Positions 5,254 to 10,754 of a stretch of 10,754 bases of DNA are shown here, one piece after another. Every line of letters begins with the position of its first letter. The first letter of the stretch is position 1. Origin of the DNA: an uncultured Eubacteriales bacterium (lineage in GTDB: Bacteria; Bacillota; Clostridia; Oscillospirales; Acutalibacteraceae); contig CAQBRY010000059.1 of NCBI GenBank assembly GCA_948762645.1, positions 1 to 10,754 on the forward strand. The letters run 5' to 3'. The notes under the pieces are model-generated. The model had not been told where the DNA came from and did no database searches. It worked only from the letters and a program-made list of their open reading frames with translations. The position numbers were made by a program, and so were the translations under genes.

Positions 5254-5839
5254 ATTTATTATTGTATAATAATTATGATACAACATTTAACTTCTAAAAT
5301 CAATCAGAAATTTTATATGTGATATATAGTTTTATCTTTCTAGATTAATAATGTCAGATAATTTATAGAATTTACCTTTATATAAAATATTCATAAACTG
5401 AAATTCGATATCGTTATTTGAATAACATAAATATCTATTTTATCAATATTCTCTTATGTTAGTTCATATTATGAATTTAATTCATGTATTTGCTGTATCT
5501 TTTTATGTACTTATTTACATATTATTAGTATTTATATGAAAAAATATTATACATTATTGATGGTATGGTTAAAGATATATACACCGATATCGTATGTTTT
5601 GATTTGGTTAATATATTTTTATATAGAAAATAAAGTTTATATCATTGGAAATTAATACTTGTATTAAACACCTAATAACAAAAACAAATTTTAGAAATCT
5701 TTTCAGTTTACTATTATTCTTAAATTGATTTTGTGTTTATAGTATAGTTAAATTGTTTTCGGATAATATTGGAAAAATATAAATTATATTAAGAAGTTCT
5801 TATATCATATTTTAATATTTTTGTTATATTTTTAAGTAT
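5254..5839. other. AT-rich intergenic region without convincing genes
   Basis: This stretch is very AT-rich and has no frame with a ribosome site. It does contain ordered sequence. CGATATCG occurs at 5406-5413 and again at 5585-5592. GTTATT-TG-AATAAC lies at 5413-5426, sharing a base with the first copy. A 15-base palindrome (ATGAATT-T-AATTCAT) lies at 5471-5485. TTAAGAAGTTC at 5789-5799 repeats a segment from 5078-5088. The left end should carry the tRNA promoter. The region may hold operators, or be decayed DNA from earlier insertions. Confidence 0.5.
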
Positions 5840-5868
5840 TTGACAAATTATATACTAAAGTATAAAAT
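5840..5868 (+). promoter_or_regulatory. Strong sigma-A-type promoter of the hinT-apt-comEC-holA-rnmV operon
   Basis: A perfect -35 box TTGACA at 5840-5845 is followed, after exactly 17 bases, by the -10 box TAAAAT at 5863-5868 (one mismatch to TATAAT). Transcription should begin near 5875, 26 bases before the HIT start codon. No other clear promoter appears before the later genes, so this one probably drives all five. Confidence 0.85.
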
Positions 5869-5900
5869 TGAAGTCTGGGCTATCATACAAGGAGGAATAT

Positions 5901-6239
5901 ATGGATTGTATTTTTTGTAAGATCGCAAATGGAGAGATTGAATCTAAAATAGAATACCAAGATGAAAAAATATCTGTGTTTCATGATTTAAATCCTCAGG
6001 CACCTGTACATTTACTGATAATACCTAAAAGTCACATACAGTCATTAGATTATATAAATGAAAGTAATTGTGATTTTATTTCTCATGTATTTAAAAAGAT
6101 ACCTCAAATAGTTAGGAAATTTAAAATAGAAAATAGTTATAGATTGGTAAGTAACTGTGGAGAAAGTGCAGGGCAGACTGTGAATCATTTACATTTTCAT
6201 ATTTTAAGCGGAAGAGATATGCATTGGCCACCAGGGTAA
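5901..6239 (+). CDS. hinT: HIT family protein (HinT-like purine nucleoside phosphoramidase)
   Basis: This 112-residue cytoplasmic protein belongs to the histidine triad family, whose HinT branch hydrolyses purine nucleoside phosphoramidates and aminoacyl-adenylates. The triad is HLHFHIL, with H96, H98 and H100, the middle one being the expected nucleophile. CIFCKI at 3-8 is the usual N-terminal cysteine pair of bacterial members, and together with H45 may bind zinc. The ending MHWPPG is characteristic of HinT. The start is fixed by AAGGAGG at 5889-5895, five bases before the ATG at 5901. The longer frame from TTG at 5868 begins inside the -10 box, before the transcription start, and is not real. 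It is the first gene of the operon and the phosphoribosyltransferase gene follows after 34 bases. Confidence 0.95.
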   Translation: MDCIFCKIANGEIESKIEYQDEKISVFHDLNPQAPVHLLIIPKSHIQSLDYINESNCDFISHVFKKIPQIVRKFKIENSYRLVSNCGESAGQTVNHLHFHILSGRDMHWPPG

Positions 6240-6273
6240 TATTGTATTTTATAAGGAAAGGTAAGTCTCAAAA

Positions 6274-6819
6274 ATGGACGATAAATACTATGAAATAAAT
6301 GTTGCGGGATGCAAAAGAAAATTACCGATTTGTCCGGTGAGCGAGAAGTTCGATATAGCTGCCTTTATAATGTTTGGAGATATTGAACTTACTGAAAGAT
6401 GTGCTAAGTTATTATCATCAAAATGTGATTTTGAATACGACGTTCTTATTACAGCTGAAGCAAAAGGTATACCACTTTGCTATGAAATGGCAAAGCAAAG
6501 TGGTAAAAAATATATAGTTGCCAGAAAAGGCGTAAAAGTTTATATGAGTAATCCTATTCATGTTGAAGTAAAATCTATTACTACTAAACGTCTTCAAAAT
6601 TTATATTTGTCTGAAGATGAGTATAAATTTTTAAATGGAAAAAAAGTGTTAATAGTGGACGATGTAATAAGTACGGGAGAATCGTTAAAGGCTATAGAAG
6701 AGCTTGTAAGCAAAGCAAACGGAAAAGTTGTGGGAAAAGTTGCAGTTTTGGCAGAGGGAGATGCTGCTAATAGAAAAGATATTGTATATTTAGAAACTCT
6801 TCCTCTATTTTTTAAATAA
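6274..6819 (+). CDS. apt: Adenine-type phosphoribosyltransferase
   Basis: The 181-residue product is a type I phosphoribosyltransferase that joins a purine base to PRPP in the salvage pathway. The PRPP-binding loop is VLIVDDVISTGES at 125-137, with the acidic pair D129-D130. ITAEAKGIPLCYEMA at 59-73 and VARKGVKVYM at 82-91 are the conserved base-side and flexible-loop regions of adenine/xanthine phosphoribosyltransferases. The N-terminal part (YEINVAG, LPICPVS, IAAFIMFGDIELT) follows a form common in Clostridia, usually annotated as Apt. Adenine specificity is inferred, since xanthine phosphoribosyltransferases and PurR-type domains share the fold. The ribosome site is the AAGGAAAGG stretch near 6252. 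Its place after a nucleotide-handling HIT protein suits purine salvage, though the downstream genes concern DNA. Confidence 0.85.
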   Translation: MDDKYYEINVAGCKRKLPICPVSEKFDIAAFIMFGDIELTERCAKLLSSKCDFEYDVLITAEAKGIPLCYEMAKQSGKKYIVARKGVKVYMSNPIHVEVKSITTKRLQNLYLSEDEYKFLNGKKVLIVDDVISTGESLKAIEELVSKANGKVVGKVAVLAEGDAANRKDIVYLETLPLFFK

Positions 6820-6843
6820 AGATTTTCTGGGAGATTACAATAT

Positions 6844-9078
6844 ATGAAAAGATTGTTTGCGATAATTGGATTTACATATTTAATTACGCTCACAATCTTT
6901 ATTTTTGTATATGCTGAATATTATTGGATATTTTTGGCGATATTTATTTTTTGTGAGGTAATGTCTTTAGTTTTTAAAGGTTTGAGAAAAGATAAAATAT
7001 TACCGACTGTATTTTTGGTGTGTATTATTGCGTCGTGCAATTACATGGTAAATTATTATAAATTTATAGTTCCAAGCCAAACTTTGTGTGATAAAGACCT
7101 TACTGTTACAGGTCAAATTTGTGAACTTCCTTATAAAAAAGACGACAGATTTCATTATATTTTAAAAATAGAAAATATTGAGGAAAATCCCGGAATAAGA
7201 AACTTTAAAATAGATATTTCAAGTTATAGTGCTTTGTCTTTAAATATTTATGATAATGTGACGCTTAATGTTCATACATATTCTAACAATAATTCTGAAT
7301 CAGACATATTTATGCAATATAGTTTTTCAAAAAAGATATATTTAAGAGGATATTTGCTAGAGTATACAAGTTCCTCGATAATAAGTAGTTCAGGCAATTT
7401 ACCTCTTTACTATTATTCTTTAAAAATTAGGAAAAGTCTAATGTCTCTTTATCGAAGGATGTTTTCACAGGAGTATTCGTCAGTAATAAATGGAGTACTT
7501 TTTGGAGACAGACATAATATGCCGGATAACGTAAAAAATAACTTTGTTTCTTCTGGAATATATCATATTCTAGCCGTATCAGGAATACATACCACAATAA
7601 TTTCTCAGATAATTCTATCCATTTTATTAAGACTTAGGATAAATAAAAGATTATCCGCATCGTTATCTGCTATAGGTGTATTTTTATTTATGTCTGTTAG
7701 TTGTTTTACGCCTTCGGTTGTAAGAGCAGGTATAATGTCGATAATATATCTTGTTGGATTAGCCATATATAGGAAAAGCGATTCTTTAAATTCTTTGGGA
7801 ATATCAGTACTTATCATTTCTCTTATTAATCCTAATATAGGAGGAAGTGTAAGTTTATGGCTTTCTTTTTTGTCTACGCTTGGTATAATAGTCCTTCATC
7901 CAAAAATATTTTTTTATTTGCGAAATTGTTTTAAATCAGAAAATAAAGTGATTAAATATATTTTAGAGTCTGTTTCTATAACTACGTCTGTTATTTTATT
8001 TACTTTTCCTGTATGTGCGGTAGTATTTAAAAAGATATATTTTAGTTCGTTTATATCAAATATAATTATTTTACCTTTTATACCTACTCTGATATTTAAT
8101 TCTCTTGTTTGCGCTGCCTTATATGTTTTATTTCCGTATAATATTTGGAAATTATCGGGTATTATTAATTTATGTATAATTAAATATATGAACTATGTTT
8201 GTAATTTTCTTTCCAGGATTTCTTTTTTAAGAGTATTTTTAGGGCACCATTATATAGAGGTATTTATATTAATTGGCTTATTAGTTTTAGGAATTACTTT
8301 TATAATTGATAAGTTTCGCAAGTATATGAAAATAGTTTTTTTATCGGTTGTAAATATTTTGATAGTATTTTGTTTGTGCAGCAGAATTTCTAAAATGGAT
8401 GATGTTATAATATCCGTTTTAAATTCTTCGGATAATTTTAGTGTTGTACTGTCAAATGATAGAAAAAATACAGTCATATATTGCAGCGGCGATTACCCGA
8501 AATACAAAGATATATCTAATTATCTTTATAATATAAACTCTTATAAATTGGATTTTTTTATACTGCCAAAGTTTAATATAGAGCAGTATAAAACAGTAAA
8601 TAAAGTAGTGGAAGAATATGGATCTAATTATATGGTGGTTCCTAATAAGTATGAGTTTGACGAAGAAGCTAAAATGATAAATAGTTTTAGGTGCAAAAAA
8701 TATTTATTTGATGAAAGTTTTAAGTTTAGTATATATAATGACGTTAATATATGTGTTTTCAAAATAGATAATAAATCTTGGGTTTACATAGAAGTATATA
8801 ATAATAAAATATTATGTTGTTTGGAGGGTGGAAACATTTTAAATTTACCCGATGAATTCAAAGTTGCTGACATATTAATTTCAAGCGGGCTTCCAATTTC
8901 ATTTAATAATGTACAAGGATTAAAAGACATTATATTTTGCAGTAGTAAAAAGAATTATAATATTTTAAAAAATAAAATAAGTTATCATAATATAAATAGT
9001 CTTAATACGGGAAAAAGCGGAAATATTAAAATAAGATTTAAAAGATCAGGTATATATAAAATATCGGAGGGGAATTAA
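6844..9078 (+). CDS. comEC: ComEC/Rec2 family DNA uptake channel with altered C-terminal domain
   Basis: This 744-residue membrane protein is the ComEC-type channel that moves single-stranded DNA across the membrane in competence. Three N-terminal membrane segments (about 4-70) precede a soluble DUF4131-like region (about 75-190). The Competence domain (about 210-490) has many membrane helices and the signature YHILAVSGIH at 240-249 and FTPSVVRAG at 288-296. From about 520 a metallo-beta-lactamase-like region follows, but NTVIYCSGD and LDFFILPKFN stand where the usual DGG strand and T-H-x-H-x-D-H motif belong, and no such histidine cluster occurs. The nuclease-like part has therefore probably lost metal binding, while the channel looks intact. 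The start has GGGAG at 6829-6833. The stop overlaps the holA start by one base (TAATG). Other competence genes are not in view. Confidence 0.9.
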   Translation: MKRLFAIIGFTYLITLTIFIFVYAEYYWIFLAIFIFCEVMSLVFKGLRKDKILPTVFLVCIIASCNYMVNYYKFIVPSQTLCDKDLTVTGQICELPYKKDDRFHYILKIENIEENPGIRNFKIDISSYSALSLNIYDNVTLNVHTYSNNNSESDIFMQYSFSKKIYLRGYLLEYTSSSIISSSGNLPLYYYSLKIRKSLMSLYRRMFSQEYSSVINGVLFGDRHNMPDNVKNNFVSSGIYHILAVSGIHTTIISQIILSILLRLRINKRLSASLSAIGVFLFMSVSCFTPSVVRAGIMSIIYLVGLAIYRKSDSLNSLGISVLIISLINPNIGGSVSLWLSFLSTLGIIVLHPKIFFYLRNCFKSENKVIKYILESVSITTSVILFTFPVCAVVFKKIYFSSFISNIIILPFIPTLIFNSLVCAALYVLFPYNIWKLSGIINLCIIKYMNYVCNFLSRISFLRVFLGHHYIEVFILIGLLVLGITFIIDKFRKYMKIVFLSVVNILIVFCLCSRISKMDDVIISVLNSSDNFSVVLSNDRKNTVIYCSGDYPKYKDISNYLYNINSYKLDFFILPKFNIEQYKTVNKVVEEYGSNYMVVPNKYEFDEEAKMINSFRCKKYLFDESFKFSIYNDVNICVFKIDNKSWVYIEVYNNKILCCLEGGNILNLPDEFKVADILISSGLPISFNNVQGLKDIIFCSSKKNYNILKNKISYHNINSLNTGKSGNIKIRFKRSGIYKISEGN

Positions 9079-10124
9079 TGCCAAGGATATCGTATAAAGA
9101 AATTAGTAGAAAAAATTTTTTAAATAGTGTAAGTAGAATATATTTTTTGTACGGAAAGGATAAATACATAATAAAAGAATGCAAGGAAATATTATTATCT
9201 AAATTATTAGGAGAAAACCAAAATAATTTGGACTTACTTAAATTGGACGGCGAGAATCTTGATTTGGATAAACTTACAATGTCTATGGATATGTATCCTA
9301 TCAGTGGTGATTTAAAATGTATATTGATAAATAATATTGATGTAGAGATTCTTAACTCCGGTGATTTAAAAAAGTTAAATAAAATAGTGGAAAATGTGCC
9401 GGAATTTTCGACTATTATTATTTGTCAGACTTTTTGTGAAGTAAATGAAAAGAAGTCTTCAAAGTGGAAAAAGTTTTTAAGTTTAATTTTAGAATCAGGT
9501 TATATTATAGACTGCAGTATTAATTTAGAAAAAGAATTAGAAAGTAAAATTATAAGTATTGCTGGGGATAAAAATAAAATCATTGGCAGGGAAAATGCAG
9601 ATTTAATTTTAAAGAAATGTGGGAGAAATTTAGATCTTATTTCCAGTGAACTTGATAAACTATGCAGTTTCGAAAGTGAAGAAGAGATAGGTAAAGATTC
9701 TATTGAGAAAATTGTATGCGGAAATTTGGAATATAATATTTTTGAGATATGTAAGTTTATTTTGTCTGGAAATTCACAGGCTGCTTACAACTGCCTAGAG
9801 AAACTGTTTTTATTTAAAGAAGAACCTATACTTATACTTTCTATAATATCGAGTACATATGTTGACATGTATAGATTTAAAGTATGCTGTGACTTTGGAA
9901 TATCGGAAAATGAAATATCTGGTATTTTCGACTATAAGGGGAAAGAGTATAAAATCAGGTCAGCTAAGTATAATAGCAGTAATATTTCTTTAAATAATAT
10001 AAAAAGGAGTATAGATATATTGCTCAGAGCCGACGAAGAAATGAAAACAACTACTATAAATCCAAGAGTCATAATAGATGTAGCTGTAATAAAACTTATA
10101 AATTTGGTAAATAAGAATGGATAG
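9078..10124 (+). CDS. holA: DNA polymerase III subunit delta
   Basis: The 348-residue protein matches the delta subunit of the clamp loader, which opens the sliding clamp ring at primed sites together with the DnaX and delta-prime subunits. IYFLYGKDKYIIKE at 21-34 is the typical opening of the first AAA+-like domain, which in delta subunits does not hydrolyse ATP. The middle part contains KKCGRNLDLISSELDKL, the helical lid domain, and the C-terminal part ends with the MKTTTINPRVIIDVAVIKL collar-domain pattern. The length is normal for the family. The ribosome site GGAGGGG lies within the end of comEC, and the start codon shares one base with its stop, so translation is probably coupled. The comEC-holA order is common in Firmicutes. 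The sequence is strongly diverged and AT-rich, but the domain order leaves little doubt. Confidence 0.9.
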   Translation: MPRISYKEISRKNFLNSVSRIYFLYGKDKYIIKECKEILLSKLLGENQNNLDLLKLDGENLDLDKLTMSMDMYPISGDLKCILINNIDVEILNSGDLKKLNKIVENVPEFSTIIICQTFCEVNEKKSSKWKKFLSLILESGYIIDCSINLEKELESKIISIAGDKNKIIGRENADLILKKCGRNLDLISSELDKLCSFESEEEIGKDSIEKIVCGNLEYNIFEICKFILSGNSQAAYNCLEKLFLFKEEPILILSIISSTYVDMYRFKVCCDFGISENEISGIFDYKGKEYKIRSAKYNSSNISLNNIKRSIDILLRADEEMKTTTINPRVIIDVAVIKLINLVNKNG

Positions 10125-10707
10125 TTTGTTAAATATAAAGCAGACAATAGTTGTGGAAGGAAAGTATGATAAGATTAAACTTTCAGAGTTTATTAGTTCG
10201 AATATAATTTGTACAAATGGGTTTAGAATTTTTAAAGATAGAGATAAATTGAATATTATAAGGAAGATAGCAGAAAAGACCGGAATAATTATACTTACTG
10301 ACAGTGATTATGCAGGTTTTATGATACGTAATTACTTAAAAAAGACAATAGATAAGAAATATATAATTGACGCATACATACCGGATGTTTATGGAAAAGA
10401 AAGAAGAAAGAGTATTTTTTCAAAGGAGAAAAAACTAGGAGTTGAGGGAATAGATAAGAATATTATATTAAAATGTATAGAATCAGCTTGCGGTGCTTTA
10501 CAAGATGTAGACAACCGCAAATATATTTCTAAGTTGGATTTGTATAATTTAAATTTGGCAGGATGTAAAGATAGTCGAAATAATAGAAGAAAATTAATAA
10601 AGGCTCTTGGTATTCCTGAAAATATTTCTGTTAATGGTCTTTTAGACGTCATAAATACTATTATGGAATATGAAGAATTTATAGATTTATATAGAAGTTT
10701 ATTTTAA
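10117..10707 (+). CDS. rnmV: Ribonuclease M5 (5S rRNA maturation)
   Basis: This 196-residue Toprim-domain nuclease trims both ends of precursor 5S rRNA in low-GC Gram-positive bacteria. The Toprim motifs are VVEGKYDK at 12-19 with the catalytic E14, and LTDSDYAGFMIR at 60-71 with the metal-binding pair D62 and D64. KFIRDAYIP-like IIDAYIPDVYGKERR and GVEGIDKN are typical of the family; a DUF4093-like C-terminal region binds RNA. The length is close to that of Bacillus subtilis RnmV (about 186). The start overlaps the end of holA by eight bases and has no good ribosome site, so translation depends on coupling. ksgA, its usual neighbour, could lie beyond the window edge. Confidence 0.92.
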   Translation: MDSLLNIKQTIVVEGKYDKIKLSEFISSNIICTNGFRIFKDRDKLNIIRKIAEKTGIIILTDSDYAGFMIRNYLKKTIDKKYIIDAYIPDVYGKERRKSIFSKEKKLGVEGIDKNIILKCIESACGALQDVDNRKYISKLDLYNLNLAGCKDSRNNRRKLIKALGIPENISVNGLLDVINTIMEYEEFIDLYRSLF

Positions 10708-10724
10708 AAAATTTATATTTTATG

Positions 10725-10730
10725 TATAAT
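10725..10730 (+). promoter_or_regulatory. Possible -10 box near the right edge
   Basis: TATAAT stands 17 bases after the rnmV stop, without a good -35 box at normal spacing (10702-10707 reads TTTTAA). It could serve the next gene beyond the window, or be a chance match. No terminator is visible after rnmV. Confidence 0.25.
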
Positions 10731-10754
10731 TAGAAGCAGACTATTATTTTAGGA

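Noticed and set aside
5101..5286. 61-residue minus-strand frame containing AKLVYALDLGSSGKSCAGSSPVIRTS
   Set aside because: This is the well-known false translation of a tRNA gene; the stretch is the tRNA-Leu and its terminator.
5471..5655. Two tiny hydrophobic frames (22 and 39 residues) with an ATGA overlap
   Set aside because: The overlap looks like coupling, but neither has a ribosome site, and membrane-like peptides arise easily in T-rich DNA. They might be worth a look only if conserved.
5868..5900. TTG start giving an 11-residue longer HIT protein
   Set aside because: The TTG overlaps the -10 box, so it lies before the transcription start; the ATG at 5901 has a perfect ribosome site.

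Overview
The window is AT-rich DNA. Its genes use strong AAGGAGG-type ribosome sites, and its protein families (HinT, PRTase, ComEC, HolA, RNase M5; TnpW with a TnpX-type recombinase) point to a low-GC anaerobic Firmicute of class Clostridia. No species can be named from the sequence alone.

Left part (1 to about 5090) looks like the end of an integrated mobile element. It holds the 3' part of a zinc-dependent phospholipase C-like gene cut by the window edge, then a GH25 lysozyme with two C-terminal LysM repeats and no signal peptide. A leader region follows (a possible 14-residue leader peptide and two hairpins), then a sigma-70 region 4-like regulator with an apparent frame break in a run of eight A. 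About 450 bases without a convincing gene come next, then a small TnpW gene that is easily missed, and a 586-residue large serine recombinase of the TnpX type. Sigma-like regulator, TnpW and TnpX-type recombinase together resemble the excision/integration end of clostridial Tn4451-like transposons and integrative conjugative elements. The phospholipase-like protein and lysozyme are probably cargo or phage-derived lytic genes, but the other end of the element is not in view.

Middle part (about 5090 to 5870): a symmetrical hairpin that can terminate transcription from both sides separates the recombinase from a tRNA-Leu(UAG) gene on the minus strand. A 614-base AT-rich gap without convincing genes follows. 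It contains two copies of CGATATCG, a 15-base palindrome and, at its right end, a near-consensus promoter.

Right part (5870 to end) is an ordinary chromosomal operon on the plus strand: HinT-like HIT protein, adenine-type phosphoribosyltransferase, ComEC, DNA polymerase III delta subunit (HolA) and ribonuclease M5. The last three overlap and are probably translationally coupled. The ComEC protein keeps its membrane channel domain, but its C-terminal metallo-beta-lactamase-like region lacks the histidine/aspartate metal motif.

The observations most worth checking are the frame break in the sigma-like gene together with its leader region, the phospholipase C-like/lysozyme pair beside the recombinase, the element boundary near the tRNA, and the metal-site loss in ComEC. 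I saw no CRISPR array, insertion sequence or clearly new defence system.
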